Of a DNA stretch of 64,000 bases, positions 34,239 through 42,128 are shown piece after piece. The DNA is taken from assembly GCA_020353535.1 (NCBI GenBank), contig CP070696.1:3102554-3166553 (forward strand), read 5' to 3'. The stretch's first letter is position 1; every line of letters begins with the position of its first letter. The notes under the pieces were generated by a model, which made no database searches, was not told where the DNA came from, and saw only the letters and a list, made by a program, of their open reading frames with translations. A program made the position numbers and the translations under genes. Source of the DNA: Spirochaetaceae bacterium (GTDB lineage: Bacteria > Spirochaetota > Spirochaetia > SZUA-6 > DRHE01).

Positions 34239-35486
34239 TTACCGTAGGAAATCCAGCAGCGTCGGCCTGATGATACGGGCGGCGGTGCCGGTGGCGGCCT
34301 GATGCACGTGTTCCAGCATCTTCAAATCGGTGATCGCCTCTGTGATGTCCAGATCCGCCTCCTTGGCTAGGAAACTGATATACTCCGGTCGCTCGTACTC
34401 CAGGCGCTGTCCGGTTATCTGCAGCCGGCTGTCCTTGGAGCCTATCTCGGCCAGGTGAGCGGTCAGGGCTTCGAGGGCATCGTCGATACCGCGCAATCCG
34501 TCCCCGCCGATGCGGTGAAGGTCGTTCTCAAACATCCCGTTTCTCACGGTGATGATCATGTCGAAGACCGAGCCGCCGTAGTCGGCTGCCGAATCGGCCA
34601 CATTGAGTGGAGGGGACTCGGATCCCCGGGCAATAATCCCCAGATCCTGCAGCACGGTGCCGCGCAGATCCTCGGGCCAGATCTGATGGGGAAAGGTGCC
34701 CTCCAGGGCCAGGGCATTCTCCACCGGATCGAGCCTGGCCTTGACAGGCGCTTCGGAGGCGTTGATCTTGTCGATGATGGCGTAGATGTTGTCCCCCTCC
34801 CTGAACCTGATTTCCACTCCGTCGATGCGGATCAGGGAATCACTCTGGACCCGGTAGTTCAGCGACTCGACGGAGGAGTAGATCTGCTGGCGCTCGGCCC
34901 AGAAAACGTAGTTGCCGGGCAGGCGAAAATCGAGGGTGGCCATTTCATCGATCTCTCCCTTGTTGCGGCCGTTGTCGCCCACGTACTGTACGGAGGTGAT
35001 CACTTCGGCATCCCGGCTGCCCTCCACCCGGCCGGTGGCAACGCGGAACGGCTCGATCTTGCTGCGGTAACCGGAAAAGATGTAGTTCCCCTTCCCGTCC
35101 ACGGAATTTGCGATCTCCACCAATTCCCGCAGAAGCTGGTCGACCTCTTCCGCCATGTAGGCCATCTGCTGATCGTCGTAGATGCCGTTGGCCCCCTGTA
35201 CGGTGAGCTCCCTGATTCGCTGCAAGATGTCCACCCCGGAGCGAATATTCCCCTCAGCCAGGGACAGGTCCCCCCGAATCTTGGAGATGTTGTCGATGAA
35301 CCGCTCCAGGCGTACGACCTTTGACTGATAGCGGGTGGCGTGTCCCGCGGCTATGGGATCATCCCGGAGGTTCTTCAGTCGGGTTTGTCCGGCCATCTTG
35401 TTCTGCAGCTCGTTCATCTTCCATTCACGCAGCCGCATATAGTAGCTCATGTCATTGTTGGGCATGTTTGTGCTGATTCGTTTCAT
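34239..35486 (-). CDS. flgL: Flagellar hook-filament junction protein FlgL
   Basis: A 415-residue flagellin-like junction protein that connects hook-associated FlgK to the filament. The N-terminal MKRISTNMPNNDMSYYMRLRE and LRDDPIAAGHATRYQSKV, and the C-terminal ITDLKMLEHVHQAATGTAARI, form the coiled axial domain. No signal peptide, consistent with type III export. It is 6 bp after flgK. Confidence 0.94.
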   Translation of the reverse strand: MKRISTNMPNNDMSYYMRLREWKMNELQNKMAGQTRLKNLRDDPIAAGHATRYQSKVVRLERFIDNISKIRGDLSLAEGNIRSGVDILQRIRELTVQGANGIYDDQQMAYMAEEVDQLLRELVEIANSVDGKGNYIFSGYRSKIEPFRVATGRVEGSRDAEVITSVQYVGDNGRNKGEIDEMATLDFRLPGNYVFWAERQQIYSSVESLNYRVQSDSLIRIDGVEIRFREGDNIYAIIDKINASEAPVKARLDPVENALALEGTFPHQIWPEDLRGTVLQDLGIIARGSESPPLNVADSAADYGGSVFDMIITVRNGMFENDLHRIGGDGLRGIDDALEALTAHLAEIGSKDSRLQITGQRLEYERPEYISFLAKEADLDITEAITDLKMLEHVHQAATGTAARIIRPTLLDFLR

Positions 35487-35492
35487 AGCCTA

Positions 35493-37361
35493 TCACACCG
35501 CCATTCTATTGATGATCGTATCCAACATTCTGTCGATCTCCGTGATGAAGCGGGCCGCTGCCGAATAGCCGTGCTGATACTTGATCATATTGGCCAGCTC
35601 CTCATCTACATTGACTCCGGATAATGCCTCCCGCATATCCCGCAACTCTTTCAAAACCAGGCTCTGGGTTTCCATGGCCGTTTGGGCGATTTGCCCCCGC
35701 AGACCGATATCGGTAACCACTGTGGAGAAATACTCATCGAAGCTGCCACTGGCTCCCAGCATGATGCTTTGAGTCCTGAGATTGGCAATAGCCAGTGCCG
35801 CAGAGCCATCACCGAAGGCTTCTCCGCCGCCCTGAAGGGCACTGGCCACGCTGAGGGGATCCCTGGCCAGCGCTGGATTCACCTCGATCCACCCGGCCGG
35901 GTGGGCCTGTGGAGCCACGGCGAAGCGAGAATCCGCCACTAGATCCAAGACCGCATCGGCTCCGCCCCAGTCGAAGGCGCCGGCAGGCCCTCCGGTCTGC
36001 AGCATTCCGGCATACCCGACCAGGAACTGTCCCGTGTCTTCGAGGTGGCGAATCACGAAATCCGGATTAGCCGGATCCGCCGTGGGTACGCCGGTGATGG
36101 CGAGCTGTCCTTCCCGGTTCAGTCGAGCCGCCACTTCCGCTCCCGAGGTGTTGATGCGGAAGATGATGTCCTCCACCGTGTCGGTGGGGAAATAGTCCAG
36201 CAGTACGTCATCGGTGGCGCCGGGCAGAATCAGGGTTCCCCTTAAGCCTACCTGCTCCTTGGGATCGAGGGCATTGGTCCCGTTGATGCGAAAGATGTAA
36301 CTGGAATCGTTCACTCCGTCCCCGTTCCTGTCGTAGTTTCCGGCCAGATTGTTGATGAAGGGATATTCAACGAAGAAATCGATACCTGTCCTGCCGTTCA
36401 ATCCATACGAGCGGCTGTGAATCTCATTAACCAGGTCGATGAAGGTCACGGTCATGAGATCGAGCTTCTGGATTTCTCCTCGGGCATCCAGGTCCCGCAG
36501 CTCGATCAGCCCGGCCAGTTTCCCGCCCCTGAGCTCCAACAGGTCCCCGGTTGCATCCCAGAGGATACGGGAGTAGCTGTCATTGGCCGGATCGGGAACC
36601 GGTATCAGCTCCTCGTGATGTCGGCCCTGCACCAGGTGCCGCCCTCCTGTGTAGATAACGTATTCATCCGGATCCTGGGTACCGATGGTGATATCCACCA
36701 GCTCGGCCAGGCGCCCGGTCAGGAGGTCCCGGCGGTCGTACAGATCATTGGGATTATCGCCGAGGGCTTCGATCTTGATGATCTGCTCGTTCAAGGCGGC
36801 GATCTCCCGGCCCAGGTCGTTCACCTCCTCCACCACCGCCAGGATATCCCCTTCGATCATGTCCCGGGTTTCCTTCAGACGAAAGTAGCGGCTGTGGATG
36901 GCATCGATCAGGGCCTGGCCCCGCTGCAGAACAGCAGTTCGGGCGCCCACCTCCGTAGGATTTAGGGACAGCTCCTGCCAGGATTCCCAAAACTTATCCA
37001 TCAGCGAGCGCACTGAGACCTCGGTGGGTTCGTTGTAGATCTGTTCCAGCAGAAGAATGTACTTGTCCCGGGCACCCCAGTACCCCTCCCCTGCGGTTTC
37101 GTTTATAATCCGGCCTTCCAGCAGCATATCCCGCACCCGTTCGATGCGGTGAACCTCCATCCCCTGGCCGAGCTGACCCGGGTAGAGCTCCCGATTAAGA
37201 CCAGGCATGTAGATCGGATCGGTGGCCTTCATCTCCACCCGCTGCCTGCTGTAGCCCTCCACTGAGGCATTGCTCAGGTTGTGCCCGATCGTGTTCAGCC
37301 CTAGTGTATGGCCGATGAGGCTGCGCTTTCCGATCTCGATGCCCATGAACGTAGATGGCAT
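35493..37361 (-). CDS. flgK: Flagellar hook-associated protein FlgK
   Basis: A 622-residue hook-filament junction protein. The N-terminus has LIGHTLGLNTIGHNLSNASVEGYSRQRVEM, the axial motif, and the C-terminus EELANMIKYQHGYSAAARFI with MLDTIINRMAV. Large central domains are variable. It starts 9 bp after flgN, its export chaperone, and is followed by flgL. Confidence 0.95.
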   Translation of the reverse strand: MPSTFMGIEIGKRSLIGHTLGLNTIGHNLSNASVEGYSRQRVEMKATDPIYMPGLNRELYPGQLGQGMEVHRIERVRDMLLEGRIINETAGEGYWGARDKYILLLEQIYNEPTEVSVRSLMDKFWESWQELSLNPTEVGARTAVLQRGQALIDAIHSRYFRLKETRDMIEGDILAVVEEVNDLGREIAALNEQIIKIEALGDNPNDLYDRRDLLTGRLAELVDITIGTQDPDEYVIYTGGRHLVQGRHHEELIPVPDPANDSYSRILWDATGDLLELRGGKLAGLIELRDLDARGEIQKLDLMTVTFIDLVNEIHSRSYGLNGRTGIDFFVEYPFINNLAGNYDRNGDGVNDSSYIFRINGTNALDPKEQVGLRGTLILPGATDDVLLDYFPTDTVEDIIFRINTSGAEVAARLNREGQLAITGVPTADPANPDFVIRHLEDTGQFLVGYAGMLQTGGPAGAFDWGGADAVLDLVADSRFAVAPQAHPAGWIEVNPALARDPLSVASALQGGGEAFGDGSAALAIANLRTQSIMLGASGSFDEYFSTVVTDIGLRGQIAQTAMETQSLVLKELRDMREALSGVNVDEELANMIKYQHGYSAAARFITEIDRMLDTIINRMAV

Positions 37362-37370
37362 GGTGACCTC

Positions 37371-37859
37371 CTAAGCGTTTCCGTAAAGCATGAGCGACTC
37401 ATCCCCCGGCTCTTTGGTTTTACCCGAGCGCGAGTACATCTTGCCTTTGCGATGAGGAAACAGCTCTTCCAGGATCTGCCGCAGCGCCTCCGACATCGAC
37501 TGGACGTAGTAGTTCAGCAGCCCGGCTGAGGCCTTTACGCGTATCACCGCGGCCTTCAGGTGTCGATACAATTCGAGCAGTTCGTCCCGCTCCTCTGGGG
37601 GGAGTCGGGCTACGATTTCACTGAAGCTGTCTTGATCCTTGGCCTGTAGGGAGCTTTTCAGCGTCTGGTAGGCCTGGATGCGGTCCGCCTCCAGGGCTTC
37701 GATCTTGTCGGCCAGCAGGCGCAGAGCGTCGATCTCCTTGTTCAGCTCCGTCCACTTCCTGCTGCTGATCGCCTTCTGCAGGCTCTTCTGCAGCTCGGCG
37801 AAATCCTTCAGTGAGCGAGCTTCCGCCCGGAGCGATCGTTTTAGGGTAGTTGTCTGCAC
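37371..37859 (-). CDS. flgN: FlgN-type flagellar export chaperone
   Basis: A 162-residue helical protein whose heptads (LQKAISSRKWTELNKEIDAL, KIEALEADRIQAYQTL) match FlgN-type chaperones for FlgK and FlgL. The GTG start follows GAGGAG. That Shine-Dalgarno lies in the loop of a 7-bp inverted repeat (37860-37892), which may affect initiation. First gene of the flgN-flgK-flgL-fliW-csrA block. Confidence 0.82.
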   Translation of the reverse strand: MQTTTLKRSLRAEARSLKDFAELQKSLQKAISSRKWTELNKEIDALRLLADKIEALEADRIQAYQTLKSSLQAKDQDSFSEIVARLPPEERDELLELYRHLKAAVIRVKASAGLLNYYVQSMSEALRQILEELFPHRKGKMYSRSGKTKEPGDESLMLYGNA

Positions 37860-37892
37860 GGCATTCTCCTCTGCTGATATTGTCGGAATGCC
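37860..37892 (-). promoter_or_regulatory. Hairpin enclosing the flgN Shine-Dalgarno
   Basis: On the minus strand GGCATTC and GAATGCC form a 7-bp stem whose loop contains AGAGGAG, the flgN Shine-Dalgarno. The GGA in a loop makes it another conceivable CsrA target. Confidence 0.45.
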
Positions 37893-37912
37893 GCGGGGGG
37901 GTGCTTAGTGTT

Positions 37913-38488
37913 TTAGTTCAGATAGACGATGATGCCGATCTGGGCATGGTTGCCCAGCTCGAGATCGACGGAGAACACCGGTTCGTCTATCGAAACTAGC
38001 AGGTTATACTCGCCGTACAGGTTGAGGTTCTCCACCAGCTCGAACTCCGCACCCAGCATGGCGCCGAAGTACACATGGAAATTGCTGTCCGTTCCGGTCT
38101 GAATCTCCAAACCCGCCAATCCTCCGAGGTAGGGGGAGACCCGGCGCTGGAGCAGATGGTATTCGTAGGCGCCGCCGACGCCGAACCAGGTGTCCGTTGT
38201 CCCGGAAACATTCTGATGTTCGAAATCCAGAAGCACCCGCACCGCCGATTTCTCGCCGAGCCAGAGCTTCATGCCAAGGCCACCCGCGTGATCAGGATCG
38301 TCCTGACCGCCGTCGACGTATTCGGCGATCAGATCGCCGGCCAGCCCCGTGAAGTTCACGATCAGACCGAAGCGCTTGTCCGGCAGCCTCAGCTTTCTCT
38401 CCCTCTCCTCCTCCTGGGCGGACAATCTCGCCGGCAGCAGGATTGCGAGGGCGATTATCAGCACTACAATCGAGACTCGTTTGTTCAT
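37913..38488 (-). CDS. Outer-membrane beta-barrel-like protein
   Basis: A 191-residue exported protein: signal peptide NKRVSIVVLIIALAILLPA with cleavage near LSAQ, then alternating polar/hydrophobic strands (GGLGMKLWLGEKSAVRVLL, FGVGGAYEYHLL, LNLYGEYNLLVS) ending in aromatic-poor IIVYLN. This is a typical small eight-stranded barrel pattern. The ATG at 38488 follows GGGGAGG; an earlier in-frame start would only lengthen the n-region. It lies upstream of flgN on the same strand. Function unknown. Confidence 0.7.
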   Translation of the reverse strand: MNKRVSIVVLIIALAILLPARLSAQEEERERKLRLPDKRFGLIVNFTGLAGDLIAEYVDGGQDDPDHAGGLGMKLWLGEKSAVRVLLDFEHQNVSGTTDTWFGVGGAYEYHLLQRRVSPYLGGLAGLEIQTGTDSNFHVYFGAMLGAEFELVENLNLYGEYNLLVSIDEPVFSVDLELGNHAQIGIIVYLN

Positions 38489-38851
38489 TTTTGCGTACCT
38501 CCCCGTTCCGCTCATAGCTTATGTCGACCCCCTCCGCCCGTCAAGCGATTGAATTCAATGACGATCGCAATCCTTCGGGATTAACGCCGCTTAGTCACCG
38601 CGCCAGTCTGCGCGCCGCCCAGAGGACGTTGTCGGCGGACACCCTCGGAAAAACGATAAAATCTGATGTTTTACTTTAAATTTTCCTAGAATTCCCTATC
38701 CGGGCATATACCCGGACGGGTGTTTGGCAAAGGTTATCAATACCTTGACAAACGAGGTAGTAACAACGAATCTAAGTTGTTCGCCGACCGGTGTGGATCA
38801 GGTTTCGATTGGTAGCAGGAGTTGGCAGCAGGAGAGGAAGGAAGCATAAGA
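38489..38851. other. Divergent intergenic region
   Basis: No gene is seen. It holds a small perfect hairpin TCCGGG-CATATA-CCCGGA (38699-38716), an AT-rich stretch at 38651-38700, and TTGACA at 38745-38750 without a good -10 box at the right distance. It should contain promoters for the outer-membrane protein gene (minus) and the DUF1295 gene (plus). Confidence 0.4.
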
Positions 38852-39739
38852 GTGAGAAAGACAGGGGCACTGCTGGTATGTCTGGGAGTCTATATTGCCG
38901 CTCTGGCAGCGGCGCTGCTGGCGGGCAGGTTGCTACGCAGTGGTCATCCCCTGTTCGTGGCCTTCATAGCCGACCTGGTCGCCACGATCGTAATATTCGC
39001 CTTTAGCGTGATATTCGACAACTCCAGCTTCTACGATCCTTACTGGAGCGTGGCTCCACCGCTGCTTGCCCTGTACTGGCTCACCGCCGCGGGTATTCCT
39101 GCCACCGCCAACGCTCGTTCACTGCTGGTTCTGGCCCTGGTTGTGCTCTGGTCAGTGCGGCTGACCTTCAACTGGGCCCGGAGATGGAGGGGCATGGAGC
39201 ACGAAGATTGGCGCTACCGCGGCTTCCGAGAGCGTTACGCATCCCTGTACTGGCCGGTGAGCTTCTTGGGCATCCACCTCTTCCCCACCATCATCGTATT
39301 CCTGGCCTGCCTCTCTCTGTATCCGGTCATGGCCTTCGGAGGTGGTGTCGGGAGGTCCTTCGAGTTGCTCGACCTCCTGGCTGCGCTGGTGACCGTGACT
39401 GCAATTACAGTCGAAGCCACGGCGGACAGACAACTCCACCGATTCACCAAGGATTCCGCTAAGCCCGATCAGATCCTGTGCAAGGGTCTGTGGGCGCGCT
39501 GCCGACACCCCAATTACCTCGGGGAAGTTCTGTTCTGGTGGGGATTGTATCTGTTTTGCCTGGCTTCCAGCCCGGACCATTGGTGGTTTATCATCGGACC
39601 GGTCGTCATGAGCGGCCTGTTTTTCGGGATCAGCGTGCCCATGATGGATCGGCACCTGCGTGCCCGTAAAAGCGGCTACGCTGAGCACATGCAGCGAATC
39701 CCGGCTCTGATTCCCCGACTTATACGCAAAAAAAAATAA
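38852..39739 (+). CDS. DUF1295 membrane protein (steroid-reductase/isoprenylcysteine methyltransferase-like)
   Basis: A 295-residue integral membrane protein with about seven hydrophobic segments. The C-terminal half has the DUF1295 pattern GLWARCRHPNYLGEVLFWWGLY and a final GYAEHMQRIPALIP, shared with the 3-oxo-5-alpha-steroid 4-dehydrogenase-like fold. The GTG at 38852 is chosen because GGAAGGA precedes it; a TTG 30 bp upstream is the alternative. Single gene; substrate unknown. Confidence 0.85.
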   Translation: MRKTGALLVCLGVYIAALAAALLAGRLLRSGHPLFVAFIADLVATIVIFAFSVIFDNSSFYDPYWSVAPPLLALYWLTAAGIPATANARSLLVLALVVLWSVRLTFNWARRWRGMEHEDWRYRGFRERYASLYWPVSFLGIHLFPTIIVFLACLSLYPVMAFGGGVGRSFELLDLLAALVTVTAITVEATADRQLHRFTKDSAKPDQILCKGLWARCRHPNYLGEVLFWWGLYLFCLASSPDHWWFIIGPVVMSGLFFGISVPMMDRHLRARKSGYAEHMQRIPALIPRLIRKKK

Positions 39740-39757
39740 ATAATTTCTGAGAAAAGC

Positions 39758-39786
39758 TTGACAATTACAGATTGCTGTAATACATT
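39758..39786 (+). promoter_or_regulatory. Promoter of the ABC-GntR operon
   Basis: TTGACA (39758-39763), 17 bp, TACATT (39781-39786). The spacer itself contains the perfect inverted repeat ATTACAG-ATTG-CTGTAAT (39764-39781), a possible second operator. Confidence 0.75.
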
Positions 39787-39787
39787 A

Positions 39788-39815
39788 TTAGTGTGTTAGT
39801 TTAATAGTACACTAA
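39788..39815 (+). promoter_or_regulatory. YtrA-type operator
   Basis: Inverted repeat TTAGTGT...ACACTAA with core AGTGTG-N12-TACACT, just downstream of the -10 box. It resembles the AGTGTA-N13-TACACT site recalled for Bacillus YtrA. The operon encodes its own YtrA-family regulator, so autorepression is expected. Confidence 0.65.
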
Positions 39816-39829
39816 ATAGGAGGAGCACA

Positions 39830-40681
39830 GTGACCAAAACGGGTATCGAGATCAAGAGCCTGTCCTTCGGCTACACGAAGGAACGCCTGTTCAGCAACCT
39901 GGATCTGTCCTTGCACGGGGGAAATATCTACGGCCTGCTGGGAAAAAACGGCGCGGGAAAGACCACCCTGCTCAAACTCATCAGCGGGCTGCGTTTTCCC
40001 GAGTCAGGAGAGTGCAGAGTGCTCGGTTTGCAACCGCAGCACAGGCCTGCGGCCCTTCTGGAGGATATCTACTTCCTTCCAGAGGAGTTCTACACACCGC
40101 CGATAAGCGGAGAGTTGTATCGGCAGATCTATGCTCCCTTCTATCCCCGATTCAGCGTGGAAGCATTCCAGGAGTACCTTAAGGAGTTCGACCTGCCGCC
40201 TCGGAAAAAGCTCTCCGAGATGTCCTACGGGCAGAAGAAGAAATTCCTTTTGGCTTTCGCTCTGGCAACCCGCTGCAGGCTGGTCCTGCTCGATGAGCCT
40301 ACCAACGGGCTGGACATTCCCTCCAAGAGCCAGTTTCGCAAGCTCCTGGCCCGAGCCGGGGCGGAGGATAGGATCATCCTGATCTCCACCCACCAAGTGC
40401 GGGATATGGAGAACCTCATCGATCCGGTCATCATCCTTGACGAGGGCAGAATCATCTTCCAGCAGCCCATGCACGAGGTGATCCGCCGCCTTCAGGTCGA
40501 GATAGAAGCGGAGCAGCCCTCCGGAGACGGTGTGCTTTACGCTGAAAAAGCCCTGGGCGGCTACGTCGTGGTGCGGAAGAACACCGGCGGCGAGGAAACC
40601 CAGCTGGACCTGGAAACCCTGTTCAACACAGTGATCGCCAGCCGTGACCGAATCGACGAGTTGTTTGTGGAGGAGGTATAG
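39830..40681 (+). CDS. ABC transporter ATP-binding protein
   Basis: A 283-residue ATPase with Walker A GLLGKNGAGKTTLLKL (about residue 40), signature MSYGQKKKFLLAFAL, Walker B LVLLDEPTNGLD and the H-loop STHQV. The GTG start follows AGGAGG. It partners with the next gene, a permease, and a GntR regulator in one operon, as in YtrA-controlled ABC operons linked to envelope stress in Firmicutes. Substrate unknown. Confidence 0.92.
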   Translation: MTKTGIEIKSLSFGYTKERLFSNLDLSLHGGNIYGLLGKNGAGKTTLLKLISGLRFPESGECRVLGLQPQHRPAALLEDIYFLPEEFYTPPISGELYRQIYAPFYPRFSVEAFQEYLKEFDLPPRKKLSEMSYGQKKKFLLAFALATRCRLVLLDEPTNGLDIPSKSQFRKLLARAGAEDRIILISTHQVRDMENLIDPVIILDEGRIIFQQPMHEVIRRLQVEIEAEQPSGDGVLYAEKALGGYVVVRKNTGGEETQLDLETLFNTVIASRDRIDELFVEEV

Positions 40682-40685
40682 AAAT

Positions 40686-41465
40686 ATGAAGAGCTTCAGC
40701 ATTCGACGTCTGGGCCTGCTGCTGCGCCGGGATTTCAGTACAGGCTACAAATCAGTTCTCATCGCCATGGCTGCGGTGGGGGGGTTCGTGATCCTGGTAT
40801 CGGTACTCTCCACCCTCGGCCGACAGTTCGGACCGCTTCACCCGCAGATGTACGTCCCCCTGCTGTTCTTGGGCGGCTACATCGTGACCAGCCTGACCTT
40901 CAAGGAGCTTCACCTCAACGGACAGGGGGTGTTCTACCTAACCCTTCCTGGCTCCAGTTTGGAAAAGTACCTGAGTAAGCTCCTGGTAACCTCTGCGGGC
41001 TATGCCTTCGGCAGCCTGTTCTTCTACACCGCGGTCGCCTCGGCGGTGGAGGGGATCAACAGGCTGATCTTCGGCTACGGGCACCCCTTCTTCAATCCCT
41101 TCAGCCGGACCATGCTGCTCATCGTCGCCGCCTATCTGGTGACCCACGCGGTGTTCCTGGTCGGCTCGATCTACTTCCGAAAACTGGCCTTCATAAAGAC
41201 CAACCTGTATCTCTGGCTGTTCGGAATCGTCGTGGTCATCCTGGTGGCCGTGCTTGGCTGGATTATCTTCAGGGACTTCGCGACAGGATCCCGCATCGAT
41301 CTGGAGCCCTACTTCCAGCGGTTGGGGGAAAGCGGCCAGATGCAGGCGGTGCTCGAGCCGATTGCGATGAAATTTTGGCAGGTAGCCAAGGTGCTGTTCT
41401 GGGGCCTCCTGGCTCCTGTGTGCTGGGTGATCAGCTACCTGCGCCTGCGGGAAACAGAGGTGTAG
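40686..41465 (+). CDS. ABC transporter permease
   Basis: A 259-residue membrane protein with six predicted hydrophobic segments (for example VLIAMAAVGGFVILVSVL and LWLFGIVVVILVAVLGWII). It shows the motif VFYLTLPGSSLEKYLSKLL typical of ABC-2-like permeases. The ATG at 40686 follows GGAGGAGG. It lies 4 bp after the ATPase gene and 2 bp before the regulator. Confidence 0.85.
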   Translation: MKSFSIRRLGLLLRRDFSTGYKSVLIAMAAVGGFVILVSVLSTLGRQFGPLHPQMYVPLLFLGGYIVTSLTFKELHLNGQGVFYLTLPGSSLEKYLSKLLVTSAGYAFGSLFFYTAVASAVEGINRLIFGYGHPFFNPFSRTMLLIVAAYLVTHAVFLVGSIYFRKLAFIKTNLYLWLFGIVVVILVAVLGWIIFRDFATGSRIDLEPYFQRLGESGQMQAVLEPIAMKFWQVAKVLFWGLLAPVCWVISYLRLRETEV

Positions 41466-41467
41466 CC

Positions 41468-41875
41468 ATGGAGTTCCGACAGAATCAAGCCATATACCTG
41501 CAGATCGCCGACCACATCAGCGAGCGGATTCTATCGGGAACGTGGCAGCAGGGCGAACGCATCCCCTCGATCCGGGAGATGTCGGAGGAGATCGAGGTCA
41601 ACCCCAACACGGTGATGCGTTCCTACGGTTACCTCCAGGATCTGGGAATCATCTACAACCAGCGGGGGATCGGCTACTTTGTGGCCGAGGATGCCTTCCG
41701 AAAAACCCTGGAACTGAAGAAGAAGAACTTCATCCGCCGGGAGCTGCCCCGCGTCTTCCGCACGATGGATCTGCTACATCTCAGCTGCGAAGATCTCCGC
41801 GTTCTCTACGAGGAGAATGCGCGAGGGCGAATCGTCCCAGTCCAGGTAAGGAGTAAAGAAAATGAGAAACAGTAA
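41468..41875 (+). CDS. GntR-family regulator, YtrA subfamily
   Basis: A 135-residue regulator: winged helix QIADHISERILSGTWQQGERIPSIREMSEE followed by VNPNTVMRSYGYLQDLGII, then a short helical tail rather than a large effector domain, as in the YtrA subfamily. The start ATG is 41468. It probably binds the operator at 39788-39815 to repress its own ABC operon. It overlaps the next gene by 14 bp. Confidence 0.92.
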   Translation: MEFRQNQAIYLQIADHISERILSGTWQQGERIPSIREMSEEIEVNPNTVMRSYGYLQDLGIIYNQRGIGYFVAEDAFRKTLELKKKNFIRRELPRVFRTMDLLHLSCEDLRVLYEENARGRIVPVQVRSKENEKQ

Positions 41876-42128
41876 CAAGGTATTGCTGATAGCGGTGGCC
41901 GCGATAATGGCCTTCGTGGTGGCCTTCGTCGTGGTGATGGGGCTGACCGCCCGCGAACTGTTCGAACAGCACGGGCGCACGGTACAGGCAGACTACTTCC
42001 GGGCCAACCACGCCCGGCCGGGCTACTGCCTTGCCGAGGCCTCAAGCACCATCGATCTGTCTTTGAGCAGCACGCTGCTGCCCGGCAGTCGTGACAGGGC
42101 CTCGTCCAGCACAGAAAGCGCCTCTTGA
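41862..42128 (+). CDS. Short membrane protein, probably 3'-truncated
   Basis: An 88-residue frame with a good Shine-Dalgarno (AAGGAG). It begins with a transmembrane segment (about residues 7-28, VLLIAVAAIMAFVVAFVVVM), then GLTARELFEQHG. The last 35 codons are antisense to the convergent transglutaminase-like gene and read like random sequence. In similar operons a longer envelope protein follows the regulator, so this looks like a stub cut at a junction near 42000-42025. It overlaps the regulator gene by 14 bp. Confidence 0.5.
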   Translation: MRNSNKVLLIAVAAIMAFVVAFVVVMGLTARELFEQHGRTVQADYFRANHARPGYCLAEASSTIDLSLSSTLLPGSRDRASSSTESAS

